From Psychrobacter sp. TAE2020 (GTDB taxonomy: Bacteria; Pseudomonadota; Gammaproteobacteria; Pseudomonadales; Moraxellaceae): DNA of 63,481 bases. Shown piece by piece: positions 13,489 to 24,761 of the stretch. Each line of letters begins with the position of its first letter. The stretch's first letter is position 1. The notes beneath the pieces are model-generated. The model searched no databases, was not told the origin of the DNA, and saw only the letters and a program-made list of their open reading frames with translations. The position numbers were made by a program, and so were the translations under genes. Location: NCBI RefSeq assembly GCF_018919485.1, contig NZ_JAHLMU010000001.1:1323684-1387164 (forward strand), given 5' to 3'.

Positions 13489-14889
13489 TCAGTGACCTGC
13501 GCCATTGATACTACGCACCATCTCTTCGACCATTTTCTTCGCATCACCAAAGATCATCATCGTTTTGTCCATATAGAATAGACTGTTATCTAAGCCAGCG
13601 TAACCCGTATTCATAGAACGCTTAATCACCATAACCGTTTGCGCTTTAGTGACTTCCAATATCGGCATACCAAAGATCGGTGAACTAGGATCTTCTTTAG
13701 CAGAAGGGTTCACTACATCATTAGCACCGATTACTAGTACTACATCAGTGCCAGCGAAGTCAGAGTTTATCTCATCCATCTCAATGATATCATCATACGG
13801 CACGTCAGCTTCAGCAAGCAAAACGTTCATATGGCCAGGCATACGACCAGCTACTGGGTGAATAGCAAAACGTACTCTAACCCCTTCAGCTTTTAGTAAC
13901 TCATACAATTCTTTTACAGCGTTTTGTGCCCGCCCTTGCGCCATACCATAACCTGGAACAATAATGACATCGCTAGAGTTGGCCATCAAGAAGCCAGCAT
14001 CTTCTGCTGAGCCTGATTTATAGTTTTTAGGAGCTCCGTCATCGCTCCCCGCTGCTACCGCTGTCGTACCCATTCCACCAAACAATACGTTCAGTAGTGA
14101 ACGGTTCATAGCCTTACACATAATGTAGGACAAGATAGCACCCGATGAGCCCACTAGCGAGCCGGCAATAATCAACATTGAGTTGCCTAAAGTAAAGCCA
14201 ATTCCTGCTGCTGCCCACCCTGAGAATGAGTTCAATAGCGACACTACCACTGGCATATCACCACCACCGATAGGCGCAATCCACATCCAACCGAACACTA
14301 TGGCCAATACGGTCATCGCATAAAACGCTGGTAGTGAATCAGTAATGAAATAGACCGCCCCAAAACCAACCATAGCGATAAATAATAACGCTTGTACTGG
14401 CTTAACCCAGCCGCCAACTAGCGTTTTGGCCCAGCTCTTAGCGGCCAATTTACCGAAAGCAAAGAACGAGGCAGAAAAAGTAATCGCCCCGATAAAGCAG
14501 CCGATAAATAGCTCTAAACGGGTAATAGTGCTATAAGCTTCCTCGGTATGTAACACAGTCGCTAAAGCAATAGCTACAGCGGCAAGACCGACGAACGAAT
14601 GCATCAAAGCCACCGTTTCTGGCATCTGAGTCATAGCAACGGTTCTAGCTTTCCATAAGCCGACTAGCGCGCCCAATACCATTGCACCAACGATCATCCA
14701 TACTATAGGCCCTTCTGCTAAGAAGAAAGTAGTCACCACAGCGATAGCCATGGCTACCATACCTAAGCGATTACCACGAATAGCAGTCTTAGGACTGGAC
14801 AAACCCCGTAAAGTTAAGACAAATAATATAGCCCCAACTAAATAAAACCAATCGGCATTAGCAGCAATCATAGTGGTTAAATTACTCAT
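13489..14889 (-). CDS. pntB: NAD(P) transhydrogenase subunit beta
   Basis: Forms the proton-channel half and the NADP(H)-binding domain III of the inner-membrane transhydrogenase, which uses the proton gradient to reduce NADP+ with NADH. At 466 aa it is normal length. About nine hydrophobic segments occupy residues 10-260; domain III follows with the NADP motif [12 protein letters not shown] near residue 315 and the late GANDVVNP and [12 protein letters not shown] segments. The ATG overlaps the stop of the upstream gene by 4 bp, indicating translational coupling. Confidence 0.96.
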   Translation of the reverse strand: MSNLTTMIAANADWFYLVGAILFVLTLRGLSSPKTAIRGNRLGMVAMAIAVVTTFFLAEGPIVWMIVGAMVLGALVGLWKARTVAMTQMPETVALMHSFVGLAAVAIALATVLHTEEAYSTITRLELFIGCFIGAITFSASFFAFGKLAAKSWAKTLVGGWVKPVQALLFIAMVGFGAVYFITDSLPAFYAMTVLAIVFGWMWIAPIGGGDMPVVVSLLNSFSGWAAAGIGFTLGNSMLIIAGSLVGSSGAILSYIMCKAMNRSLLNVLFGGMGTTAVAAGSDDGAPKNYKSGSAEDAGFLMANSSDVIIVPGYGMAQGRAQNAVKELYELLKAEGVRVRFAIHPVAGRMPGHMNVLLAEADVPYDDIIEMDEINSDFAGTDVVLVIGANDVVNPSAKEDPSSPIFGMPILEVTKAQTVMVIKRSMNTGYAGLDNSLFYMDKTMMIFGDAKKMVEEMVRSINGAGH

Positions 14890-15275
14890 ACTTTGCCCCC
14901 TTTGTTAGTAGCGTCATAGGCGATAGCTGGTGCTTTTTTGGCTTTAGGTTTGAACATCGATAGCATACGTTCAGTTACTGCAAAACCACCGAAGATATTG
15001 ACACTCGCTAAAAATACTGCAAAAGCACCAAGCAAGCTAGTAGCGGTAAATGCACTTCCCTCAATAGTTACGGTCTGTAGCATGGCACCTACTATCACAA
15101 TACTAGAGAGCGCGTTGGTCACGGCCATTAGCGGTGTGTGTAGCGCTGGGGTCACGCCCCAAACCACGTAATAGCCGACAAATATAGCCAACACAAATAT
15201 GGTAAAAATCGCAACGAAAGGGGTACTACCTATAACTTCACCAGCGGTTGCTGCTACTAAAACAGTCGCAATCAT
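14886..15275 (-). CDS. pntAb: NAD(P) transhydrogenase subunit alpha, membrane part
   Basis: A 129-aa, three-to-four-helix membrane subunit that corresponds to the C-terminal membrane domain of E. coli PntA; here it is a separate gene, as in many proteobacteria. Motifs typical of the family are [21 protein letters not shown] and a helix with [11 protein letters not shown]. It follows pntAa by 54 bp and overlaps pntB by 4 bp. The C-terminal KPKAKKAP tail is cytoplasmic-looking. Confidence 0.94.
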   Translation of the reverse strand: MIATVLVAATAGEVIGSTPFVAIFTIFVLAIFVGYYVVWGVTPALHTPLMAVTNALSSIVIVGAMLQTVTIEGSAFTATSLLGAFAVFLASVNIFGGFAVTERMLSMFKPKAKKAPAIAYDATNKGGKV

Positions 15276-15329
15276 CTTATCCTCCTAAATTCATTCATTA
15301 CTAATCATATAAAGTGAGCCCGAGTAAAA

Positions 15330-16484
15330 CTAGCGTTTTGCTAGACGTACTTGACCGTCATGAGTCACCGCTAATGCGCCTTGAATTTCATCTGACATGT
15401 TTAGATTTAGCGTCAATTCATTAGTTACGGAACCCTCTTCTACTGCAGCTATAAGCGTAGTAATAAAGTTAACTAGATTATTAGCGTACAGATCTGAAGA
15501 TTGTGCCGCTAGCATAGAGGGGATGTTGTCCGCACCAACGATGCGCACGCCATTATCAGTAGTAATCGTTTCATCAGCGACACTGCCTTCGACATTGCCA
15601 CCCGTGCCAGCTGCCATATCGATCAATACTGAGCCAGCTTTCATTTTGGCGATGGTTGCTTGATGTATTAGTCGCGGTGCTTGTCTGCCAGGGATTTGCG
15701 CGGTGGTAATGACAATGTCAGCCGCGCTAACCGCTTTATCTACTACCGCGGCTTGATCTTTAATATACTGCTCAGAGGGTGTCCACGCATAACCGCCCGT
15801 TGCTTTGGCTTTTTGTGCCTCGTCTTCGCTCATAGGTACGTCTAACCACTTACCACCGAGCGACTCAACTTGCTCTTTTGCAGCAGGTCGCAAATCGCTG
15901 GCTTCAACTACTGCGCCCAAACGCTTAGCAGTCGCAATCGCTTGCAGACCGGCGACGCCTACGCCTAAGATTATTAGCTTGGCAGGCTTGACCGTACCTG
16001 CTGAAGTCATAAACATGGGAAACGGTCGTGCATATTCGTTAGCCGCTAGCAATACCGCCTTATAACCAGCGAGGTTGGCCTGTGACGACAGCACATCCAT
16101 GTTTTGCGCTCGTGACAAAGTACGCGGTAGTAACTCCATGGCGAAAGTCGTTACGCCTTGTGTCGCATAGCTATCAAGATTGGTATTACGATACGGATCA
16201 AGCATTCCCACTACGATTTGACCCGCTGTCAATTGCTCAATCAAAGTTGCTGGCAAGTCGTGAACGCTAGTAAGAATACGAGCCTCAGTAGCAGTCTCTT
16301 CAGCAGTAGCTGCGATACTAGCGCCAGCTGCTTGATACATAGCATCATCGTAATAAGCACCAAGACCAGCGCCCGATTGAACTATTACTTCAAAGCCAAT
16401 TTTAATTAGCTTTTTGACAGCATCTGGGGTGATCGCTACCCGACTCTCATAGGCACTATCTGCACTAACTACACCGATTTTCAT
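15330..16484 (-). CDS. pntAa: NAD(P) transhydrogenase subunit alpha, NAD-binding part
   Basis: Soluble domain I of transhydrogenase, which binds NAD(H) and delivers hydride to domain III. At 384 aa it matches split-type PntAa. The alanine-dehydrogenase-like N-terminal domain ends near residue 140, and the Rossmann dinucleotide motif ILGVGVAGLQAIATAKRLGA lies at about residue 170. RQAPRLI and VLIDMAAGTGGNVEG are the expected mobile-loop and NAD-site segments. The start is well set by AAGGAGACGAT upstream. First gene of the pntAa-pntAb-pntB operon. Confidence 0.96.
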   Translation of the reverse strand: MKIGVVSADSAYESRVAITPDAVKKLIKIGFEVIVQSGAGLGAYYDDAMYQAAGASIAATAEETATEARILTSVHDLPATLIEQLTAGQIVVGMLDPYRNTNLDSYATQGVTTFAMELLPRTLSRAQNMDVLSSQANLAGYKAVLLAANEYARPFPMFMTSAGTVKPAKLIILGVGVAGLQAIATAKRLGAVVEASDLRPAAKEQVESLGGKWLDVPMSEDEAQKAKATGGYAWTPSEQYIKDQAAVVDKAVSAADIVITTAQIPGRQAPRLIHQATIAKMKAGSVLIDMAAGTGGNVEGSVADETITTDNGVRIVGADNIPSMLAAQSSDLYANNLVNFITTLIAAVEEGSVTNELTLNLNMSDEIQGALAVTHDGQVRLAKR

Positions 16485-16951
16485 ATCGTCTCCTTACGAC
16501 TATTGACTGCCTACATAATATCTTAGTTAATGAAGTCTTGATTAAAGACTTATTTCTAAAAGCTTACTAATTAAATTTGCACTACTATCCGTTTTATAGG
16601 ATAAAAAGCTATAAGTAAAGTACTATAGATTTAATAAATACTTATTGTCATCTCATCATCGCTTTTTATTATAGAGAACTTATCTATCACTATTCATTTA
16701 CTATCAATGACTCGCAAGTAAATAAAAAGTTAGGGGTCTGCTGCATTTGTATAACTTTTATTGTTATATTCGAATATTTTATTTTCGTATGCCTGTCACC
16801 AACCTGTATTGATAGTTATAAACATCGACTTTACCACCTCTTGTATATGCTAGGTTTTGGTAAGGGAGATGCAGTCGCTAAGGGCTTTGTGCTATGGTAG
16901 TCACAGTGTATTAATAAACTATAACGACTATAATTACTGTAAGGAATAAAG
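16485..16951. other. Divergent intergenic region pntAa / yaaA
   Basis: This 467-bp stretch separates two divergent genes and must hold both promoters. It is very A/T-rich. I see no convincing open frame, RNA gene or repeat, and no promoter good enough to assign. Confidence 0.5.
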
Positions 16952-17740
16952 ATGTACTTTTTGCTTTCTCCTGCAAAATCTCTTAATGAGACCGATGCTG
17001 TGCCGCTAAATCTTGGCCACTACTACAGTCAACCAGCACTTATCGATGACTCAGCCCAGCTAATAAAAACTTTGAAAGCGAAAGACCCGATAGATTTGCA
17101 AGAATTAATGAGCATCTCATCTGAGCTGGCAACCCTAAATGCTGAGCGCAATCAAGCTTGGCACCTACCATTTACAGCTGATAATGCTAAACCTGCAAGC
17201 TATCTATTCGATGGTGATGTCTATACAGGTCTTGATAGCTATAGCATGGATAAAGACACTATTCTATATTTAAATGAGCATTTAGGAATTCTGTCAGGAC
17301 TTTATGGTCTGCTAAAACCACTAGATTTGATGCAGCCATATCGGCTAGAGATGGGCACTAAGCTTAAAAATGAGCGCGGTGATAATCTATATGAGTATTG
17401 GGGTGAGCAGATTACCAAGGCTATCAATGAGCGCATGGCAAATAGTGACGATAAAATATTGATCAACTTGGCATCCAATGAATACTTTAAAGCGGTTAAG
17501 AAAAAGGCACTAGAGGCTACTATAATTACCCCAAGATTTGAAGATGAGAAGAACGGGACGTATAAAGTAATTAGCTTTTATGCCAAAAAAGCACGTGGGC
17601 TAATGGTGAAGTATGCCGCTGATAACAAGTTGACTAATGCAGAGCAGCTAAAGAAGTTTGATTTGGCGGGCTATTATTATGTAGAAGAAGCTTCTGATGA
17701 TAAAACGTGGGTGTTTAGACGGGATGCGCTGGATCAATAG
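16952..17740 (+). CDS. yaaA: Peroxide stress protein YaaA (DUF328)
   Basis: Member of the YaaA/DUF328 family, which in E. coli lowers intracellular free iron and protects DNA during hydrogen peroxide stress and binds DNA. The family's opening motif is present as MYFLLSPAKSLNE. Other conserved segments are LFDGDVYTGLD, LGILSGLYGLLKPLDLMQPYRLEMG, NLASNEYFKAV and FYAKKARGLM. The length of 262 aa is typical. The start follows TAAGGAATAAAG. It is a single gene, convergent with groL. Confidence 0.94.
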   Translation: MYFLLSPAKSLNETDAVPLNLGHYYSQPALIDDSAQLIKTLKAKDPIDLQELMSISSELATLNAERNQAWHLPFTADNAKPASYLFDGDVYTGLDSYSMDKDTILYLNEHLGILSGLYGLLKPLDLMQPYRLEMGTKLKNERGDNLYEYWGEQITKAINERMANSDDKILINLASNEYFKAVKKKALEATIITPRFEDEKNGTYKVISFYAKKARGLMVKYAADNKLTNAEQLKKFDLAGYYYVEEASDDKTWVFRRDALDQ

Positions 17741-17801
17741 CGTATTTCTTTGAATCTTTAATGGCTATAAAATTTAGTCTGCCCTCCTTAAATACGAACA
17801 C

Positions 17802-17844
17802 AAAAAAACCCCAATAAGCCAAAGCCTATCGGGGTTTTCTTTTA
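17802..17844. terminator. Bidirectional terminator yaaA / groL
   Basis: Hairpin with AAAACCCC and GGGGTTTT arms and flanking A and T runs, lying between the convergent yaaA and groL stop codons. It can serve both genes. Confidence 0.8.
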
Positions 17845-17897
17845 CAGCAATGTTATAAAGCTTTAGCAGCTATATAACATTAGGGTTTAAAAACAGT

Positions 17898-19559
<1,662 letters not shown>

Positions 19560-19621
19560 TTATTTATAATTTTTGAGAGTTTGCGAAACCGTAACCTTGT
19601 ATCTTAGGTTATTAAGGGTTA

Positions 19622-19912
19622 TTAAGCTTCTAGAACGCCCAATACATCAGATTCTTTCATGATAAGTAATTCTTCGCCGTCAACTTTAACTGTCTGACCA
19701 GCATATTGACCGAATAGTACTTTATCACCAACTTTTACATCTAGCGCACGAGTGTCGCCATTATCACGGATTTGTCCGTTACCAGTCGCTAACACTTCAC
19801 CTTGTGACGGCTTTTCTTGTGCTGAACCTGGTAAAAGAATGCCACCAGCTGTTTTTGTTTCTTCTTCTATGCGGCGGACGACAATACGATCATGTAAAGG
19901 ACGGATATTCAT
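19622..19912 (-). CDS. groS: 10-kDa co-chaperonin GroES
   Basis: Heptameric lid of the GroEL folding chamber. The 96-aa sequence has the family start [18 protein letters not shown], the mobile loop [18 protein letters not shown] and the C-terminal [14 protein letters not shown]. The start ATG is preceded by GGAG. It is the first gene of the groSL operon with a sigma-32-like promoter about 120-150 bp upstream. Confidence 0.97.
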   Translation of the reverse strand: MNIRPLHDRIVVRRIEEETKTAGGILLPGSAQEKPSQGEVLATGNGQIRDNGDTRALDVKVGDKVLFGQYAGQTVKVDGEELLIMKESDVLGVLEA

Positions 19913-20036
19913 CGATCTGACTCCAATAGGTTATTTGAGTTAAAAGTTATTTCATTTAGCGTTCTCAATATCGCTACTTCCTAAACCATTATTGTGACTA
20001 TTAGTATTTAGAAGATAACTATTGAGCTTGTACCAA

Positions 20037-20066
20037 AAAGTGGGGGCATCGTTAAACAGCTTCAAG
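20037..20066 (-). promoter_or_regulatory. Sigma-32-type heat-shock promoter of groSL
   Basis: On the minus strand CTTGAAG (plus 20060-20066) is followed after 14 bp by CCCCACTTT (plus 20037-20045). The sigma-32 consensus is CTTGAAA then 13-17 bp then CCCCATNT. It points toward groS. I saw no CIRCE repeat, so RpoH control rather than HrcA control is indicated. Confidence 0.8.
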
Positions 20067-20525
20067 TGCAAAGCCCAAAAATTTACAAGAATATTATGCA
20101 ATATTATTCATGGTGACTGGCTAATAATGTAAAAAAACACCAAGCAAATATTAAAAATCGTAACAGCTAAAGTTAGAGCCTGTGATTAGAATTATTAGAA
20201 TTATTAGAATAGTTATTAGATTCAAAACCGTAGCTTTATTTACAGGCTGTTACTGATACTAGAGACTTAAGCTTTATTAGTAATATAAAATACAGCATTT
20301 AAACATCTCCCACTGCTACTACCCTTGAAAATGTAACAGGATATGACCATTATAACTGTTGACCTATTAAGCTCAGTCCATGAAACAATAGCTAAAGAAC
20401 TCCAAGGTGTGCTGCCCACTCTATAATAAATACTGGCTATGTTTGCATTAATTTAACAATACTCTCCTGCTGCAAGCAAATGAGCTTTATTTTTTGCGCT
20501 GACTATAAATTAATTAAGGAATTCT
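20067..20525. other. Intergenic region groS / DUF3108 gene
   Basis: This 459-bp region lies upstream of the groSL promoter and before a rightward gene. It has no open frame I would call. A short tandem run of ATTAGAATT (about 2.9 copies of 9 bp) occurs at 20185-20210. The right part must hold the promoter for the DUF3108 gene. Confidence 0.5.
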
Positions 20526-21281
20526 ATGAACGTTTTTTATGCTATAAATAAAGGTTCTACTCCAACAAAATCTAGCAATAAGCTGTTATCTGCTCTTACT
20601 ATGGGTGCAAGCATTGCGGCTATCGGAGCATTAAGTATGACTGCCCCTACTATTGCAAGCGCAAAAACCATTCAACCTTCTAGCGCTAACTATGATTTTA
20701 CCGTTGAAGATAAATACAAAGGTACGGCTACTCGCACCTTAAACAAAACAGGCAATGTCTGGAAATACGATGTCAATGCTCGGGTTGCTGGTGTCGCTAG
20801 TGCCTCTCAAAAAAGCACCTTTGTTATCAATGGCAACAGTGTAGCACCGACACAAGCAAGTACTACTTACAAGCTATTCGGAGTTGGTCGAACTCATAAC
20901 CTCAGCTTTAATGCGGGTAAAAAGCAAGTTGCTAGTAGTTATAAAGGTAAAACTATTAACCTGAGTATGGCCCAGCAAGCTTTTGATGACCTGAGCTTAG
21001 AAGTTCAGATTCGCCAAGACCTATTGAATGGTACATTCTCTGGTAACTACTATATGGCCAAAAAAGATAAAATAGAAAAAACCCCGTTTAAAAATTCTGG
21101 CAAAGCTAAGATTACTGTTCCCGCTGGTACTTACGATACGGTACGTATAGACCGTATCCACGATGATAATAGTCGCTCAACCAGCTTTTGGCTAGCACCA
21201 AGCTTAGACTATCTACCAGTGAAAGTTAGCCAAGTAAATGAAGGTAAAAAAATGGATCTAGAGCTAACCAAAATCAACTAA
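20526..21281 (+). CDS. DUF3108 family exported protein
   Basis: A 251-aa protein with a long N-terminal signal peptide: a basic start, hydrophobic stretch ALTMGASIAAIGALSMTAPT and a likely cleavage after IASAKT-type residues near 46. The mature part has the DUF3108 pattern of beta strands (SANYDFTVEDKYKGTATRTL, WKYDVNARV, FDDLSLEVQIRQDL, KITVPAGTYDTVRIDR, FWLAPSLDYLPVKV). The family is periplasmic and of uncertain role. The start has TAAGGAATTCT upstream. Single gene with its own terminator. Confidence 0.85.
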   Translation: MNVFYAINKGSTPTKSSNKLLSALTMGASIAAIGALSMTAPTIASAKTIQPSSANYDFTVEDKYKGTATRTLNKTGNVWKYDVNARVAGVASASQKSTFVINGNSVAPTQASTTYKLFGVGRTHNLSFNAGKKQVASSYKGKTINLSMAQQAFDDLSLEVQIRQDLLNGTFSGNYYMAKKDKIEKTPFKNSGKAKITVPAGTYDTVRIDRIHDDNSRSTSFWLAPSLDYLPVKVSQVNEGKKMDLELTKIN

Positions 21282-21357
21282 GCTGCTAGTTATAGTTTAT
21301 CTTATCAATGCCTTGGTCGATAAATCGCTTATTAGTTAAAACTTAGTTAAAACCAAT

Positions 21358-21395
21358 AAAAAGCTGCCCTTTAGATTTAGAGGGCAGCTTTTTTA
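21358..21395 (+). terminator. Terminator after DUF3108 gene
   Basis: Hairpin AAAAAGCTGCCCT / AGGGCAGCTTTTTT with a 9-10 nt loop, 76 bp after the stop codon. Symmetric tails mean it could also serve transcripts from the convergent gene on the right. Confidence 0.85.
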
Positions 21396-21454
21396 TTGAG
21401 TAAAATATAGACCAAAATCCTAGTGCATATTAAAAACCATCGCTCTATTCTAAG

Positions 21455-22081
21455 TTAGCGAGCACGGGGCTGCTTGACCACGTTATTCATTGATGGCAAA
21501 CGTTTTAATAATAAAAACAACCAAGCATTGATGGACAGTAATAAAACGAAATCCAGCAGGTAAAGGAGAATTTCAGCCCAACCACTGCCATAAACTCGAA
21601 TGAATAGTGTAACCCCGCTAGCCCCTAAATAGACTAAGGTCAGCATACTACCAACCAGCAATATATAAGGGGAACGGCCACGTAATATGGCTGGGGTCAA
21701 TATAAACGCTGGGATAAGCCATAAGCCATACCACACTATCCCGCCGACAATATCGGGACTAGTAGGGTTGACGATACTGATCAATACCGGCATTGCCAAT
21801 AGTCGATAAGCCAGCCATAGCAGCCAAGTCATGACTAAAAGTCTATGCATAGGAGCTATAGGCTTACTGGCTTTGTCTACTTTAACTGACTTTTTGCTAG
21901 TGTTAGCGACAGGAGTAGCACTCGCCACACTTGGACTAGCAATAATATTAGAGTCAGTAATATCAGCAGCTTCAGTGCTGTCTATAACGCTAGTAGCTAT
22001 CTCAGCTTGGCTATCAAGCGTAGCTAAATCATTGGTAGATACTGAACGCTGGGCTTCATTATTAGGATTGTTAGTAGCCAT
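21455..22081 (-). CDS. DUF2069 membrane protein
   Basis: The 208-aa protein has an unusual ~85-residue polar N-terminus (Asn/Ser/Thr/Ala-rich, including KKSVKVDKASK) followed by four hydrophobic segments, beginning LLVMTWLLWLAYRLLAMPVL. The membrane part fits DUF2069, whose genes frequently neighbour wrbA, as here (115 bp downstream of it). Function is unknown. The polar leader looks intrinsically disordered and is probably cytoplasmic; a shorter start at the M of MHRLLVMTW (about residue 78) would give a canonical-size DUF2069 protein. Confidence 0.75.
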   Translation of the reverse strand: MATNNPNNEAQRSVSTNDLATLDSQAEIATSVIDSTEAADITDSNIIASPSVASATPVANTSKKSVKVDKASKPIAPMHRLLVMTWLLWLAYRLLAMPVLISIVNPTSPDIVGGIVWYGLWLIPAFILTPAILRGRSPYILLVGSMLTLVYLGASGVTLFIRVYGSGWAEILLYLLDFVLLLSINAWLFLLLKRLPSMNNVVKQPRAR

Positions 22082-22196
22082 TAGAGAGGTCTGTTTCCTA
22101 GTTAAGGGCTGCTATCGAAGGTGCTTTTTAAAGTTACACTCAAACACCATCTTTTAGATAGTATTCTATAAAGCTCTCTTCGACTGAGCAAGCTTA

Positions 22197-22814
22197 TTAG
22201 CGTTTCCATTTGGCTTGAGCCAAAGCGGTGGCTGCAATAGTCAGACGATAACCTTGAGCTATCGCCAATTCACGTTCGTCTTCACTAACTAGCTTATCGT
22301 GCGCTGCGCCGCTAACGTGGCTAGCGCCATAAGGCGTGCCACCTCGCTGAGTACGATTCAGCGCCGGCTCTGCATAAGGCAGACCTACGATCATCATGCC
22401 ATGATGAATCAGGGGAAGCATCATAGTTAGTAATGTAGTTTCTTGTCCACCATGCATAGAGCCAGTAGCGGTAAATACTGCAGCAGGTTTATTCTGTAAA
22501 TTACCAGCCAGCCATATCGTAACCGTATTGTCCCAAAAATACTTTAGCGGCGCTGCCATATTACCAAAATGAGTAGGACTGCCTAGTGCCAAGGCCGTAC
22601 AATCTTTCAGATCATCCATCGTACAGTAGAGATCACCTTCATCAGGAATAGACGGCAGGCTGGCTGTAGTCTCAGGGGCTACTGGCGGCACCGTACGAAT
22701 CCTAGCAACTAGTCCTGCATCCTCGATACCTTGAGCGATAGCATAAGCCAAAGTTTTGGTAGTGCCATGATTAGAATAATAAAGCACTAACACATAAGGG
22801 GTCGTTTGACTCAT
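22197..22814 (-). CDS. wrbA: NAD(P)H:quinone oxidoreductase, WrbA type
   Basis: FMN-dependent flavodoxin-like enzyme that reduces quinones by two electrons, avoiding semiquinones and oxidative damage. The FMN phosphate loop is YYSNHGTTKTLA near the N-terminus; the middle motif GSPTHFGNMAAPLKYFWD and the TGSMHGGQETT loop are strongly WrbA-like. I choose the start MSQTTPYVLVLYYS at 22814 because AGGA lies 9 bp upstream; the frame stays open to 22847. That gives about 205 aa, the usual size. It is followed by a DUF2069 gene. Confidence 0.93.
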   Translation of the reverse strand: MSQTTPYVLVLYYSNHGTTKTLAYAIAQGIEDAGLVARIRTVPPVAPETTASLPSIPDEGDLYCTMDDLKDCTALALGSPTHFGNMAAPLKYFWDNTVTIWLAGNLQNKPAAVFTATGSMHGGQETTLLTMMLPLIHHGMMIVGLPYAEPALNRTQRGGTPYGASHVSGAAHDKLVSEDERELAIAQGYRLTIAATALAQAKWKR

Positions 22815-23058
22815 TAATAACATTCCTTTTAAAGTTGCTCTTATCATCAGTATTAAAAGATATTAGCAATTAGCGGTAGTGAGTAGTCGCAATGATTGAT
22901 TATACCATGCAGCCGTTAAGCACTTACAGGCAAAGCTGTGACTTAGCACTCTTAAACAGCGTTAAAACTTACGGTTACAGCTATGCATTTTGACACAAAT
23001 AATCAGAAGATACTAAACTGCTAATTTTGTTACAATATCGTATCTTAACCCCTATTAA

Positions 23059-24657
23059 ATGGCCGATATGGAAAACTTATTAAAAAAACTGCCCTTTTTA
23101 CAACAGCATTGGTTTCAGTTCTTAAGATTTTTGGTTCGGCACTTTTTTCAAGATAACTGTCAGCAAAAAGCCGCTTCGCTTACTTATACTACTATGCTGT
23201 CAATTGTGCCTATGCTGACGGTGCTGTTGATGATTTTATCTTCAGTACCAGCACTATCATCAGTTAGAGCACAGATTTACGAAGTAATTTATAGTAATTT
23301 GCTGCCACAATCGAGCCTACAAGTTAGTAAGTATATTAATAGCTTTGCCGAAAAATCATCTAACTTAACTATTATTGGGGCGATGATTTTACTGGTTACT
23401 ACTATTATGACCTTAACCACTATTGAACGCGCTTTTAACCAGATTTGGCAAGTTGAAGACAGGTCAGGCGGTCTGAAGAGCATGCTGCGTTACTGGACTA
23501 TAGTGACTTTAGGGCCGTTAGTATTAGGAACAGCATTTCTGGCATCGAGTGCAGTACAGAGCTTTAGCTTGTTGAATCGGCAGATAAATGGTTATGGTAT
23601 TGACTGGGGGTTTTGGATTCAGCTGGTATCTACAGGTGTTACCGTTGCTGGCTTTACTGCTATGTACTGGTTTATACCAAAAGCTAAAGTCCCCTTCAAA
23701 AATGCCGCTATTGCTGGGATTTTTGTAGCGATTATCTTTGAGCTGTTAAAGCATGTCTTCGGTACAGTTATGAGCAACTTTACCAGCTATGAGGCTATTT
23801 ATGGCGCCTTTGCGGCGCTACCGATTTTCTTGCTGTGGATTTTTTTATCGTGGAACTTAATCTTGCTGGGGGTTGAGATTAGCTATACTTTAACAATTTT
23901 TGCAACCAAAGAAGTTTATCCCCGCCATCCATTGCTAAGCCTGTTAGATATGCTAAATCTGGTTTATAGCCATCACTTAGAGGGTGACGCTGTCAGTGAA
24001 CAAGACTTACGTAATGTGCTGGGTCGTAAAGAGCTACCTAAATGGTATACCTATATCAATTATCTGCAAGATAGTAACTTGATTACTCTTACTGAAAAAG
24101 ATGAATACGTTCTTAAAAAAGACTTAAATCGGATGACTCTATGGGACTTCTACCGCACCTTGCCCTATCCGCTACCTATCAAAGATGAACTGGATGAAAT
24201 GAAGCGTGGCAGCCAATATCCTTGGCTCAGCTTATTGGTCAACCGTTTTGTCAATACTGAAGCTTGTGCCAAACAACAGCTGGACTTGTCATTAGCGACT
24301 ATCTTTACTCATAGTGAACCGCGGAAAAAAACTTCTGCAGATGGCGAGCAGCATTCCAATGACGGCCTTATAAGTGAGCAAAACCAGATTGCTCATAATG
24401 GCTATGATCGGAATGGCTATGACAGCAATAGTCATAGCGACGATAATAGTACCCCATGCTTTGAAGCCGAGGCTTACGATAAAGACAGCGAAGTTATCCA
24501 TGACAACAATAACCATGACATCGTCATTCCAAATGGTGATCCAGCTGATGCTATAAGCAAAAATCTTAACGCTAACCCTACTACTAGTAAACCCGCAGCT
24601 ATCCCAAGCAAAGCCAACATCATTACTGAAGCCGATAATCCAGCAGCGTCGCTGTAA
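23059..24657 (+). CDS. YihY/BrkB family inner-membrane protein with disordered tail
   Basis: The N-terminal ~290 residues carry the YihY/virulence-factor-BrkB domain: QKAASLTYTTMLSIVPML, ERAFNQIWQVE, YWFIPKAKVPFKNA, and six or so membrane helices. Residues ~290-420 form a soluble part with a winged-helix-like feel (VSEQDLRNVLGRKELPKW). The last ~110 residues are low-complexity, rich in Asn, Asp, His and Ser (for example NGYDRNGYDSNSHSDDNS), which is not usual for the family. The molecular role of the family is unsettled. Start GCC GAT ATG follows at 23059; the ATG at 23068 is an alternative. Confidence 0.85.
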   Translation: MADMENLLKKLPFLQQHWFQFLRFLVRHFFQDNCQQKAASLTYTTMLSIVPMLTVLLMILSSVPALSSVRAQIYEVIYSNLLPQSSLQVSKYINSFAEKSSNLTIIGAMILLVTTIMTLTTIERAFNQIWQVEDRSGGLKSMLRYWTIVTLGPLVLGTAFLASSAVQSFSLLNRQINGYGIDWGFWIQLVSTGVTVAGFTAMYWFIPKAKVPFKNAAIAGIFVAIIFELLKHVFGTVMSNFTSYEAIYGAFAALPIFLLWIFLSWNLILLGVEISYTLTIFATKEVYPRHPLLSLLDMLNLVYSHHLEGDAVSEQDLRNVLGRKELPKWYTYINYLQDSNLITLTEKDEYVLKKDLNRMTLWDFYRTLPYPLPIKDELDEMKRGSQYPWLSLLVNRFVNTEACAKQQLDLSLATIFTHSEPRKKTSADGEQHSNDGLISEQNQIAHNGYDRNGYDSNSHSDDNSTPCFEAEAYDKDSEVIHDNNNHDIVIPNGDPADAISKNLNANPTTSKPAAIPSKANIITEADNPAASL

Positions 24658-24761
24658 GCTTGAGCGCTTAAATAGGGTTATTAACCTAGCTAGCACTCAA
24701 GTTACGCTCTATATTTGAGCTTGGCTTTAATAAAAAAACCTCTACTTATATTGCGGAGCTC

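Noticed and set aside
13649..16409. Plus-strand frames opposite the pnt genes
   Set aside because: They are antisense shadows of three clearly identified conserved genes.
24292..24696. A 134-codon minus-strand frame at the end of the YihY gene
   Set aside because: It is antisense to the low-complexity tail; hydrophobic look comes from reading AT-rich Asn/Asp codons backwards.
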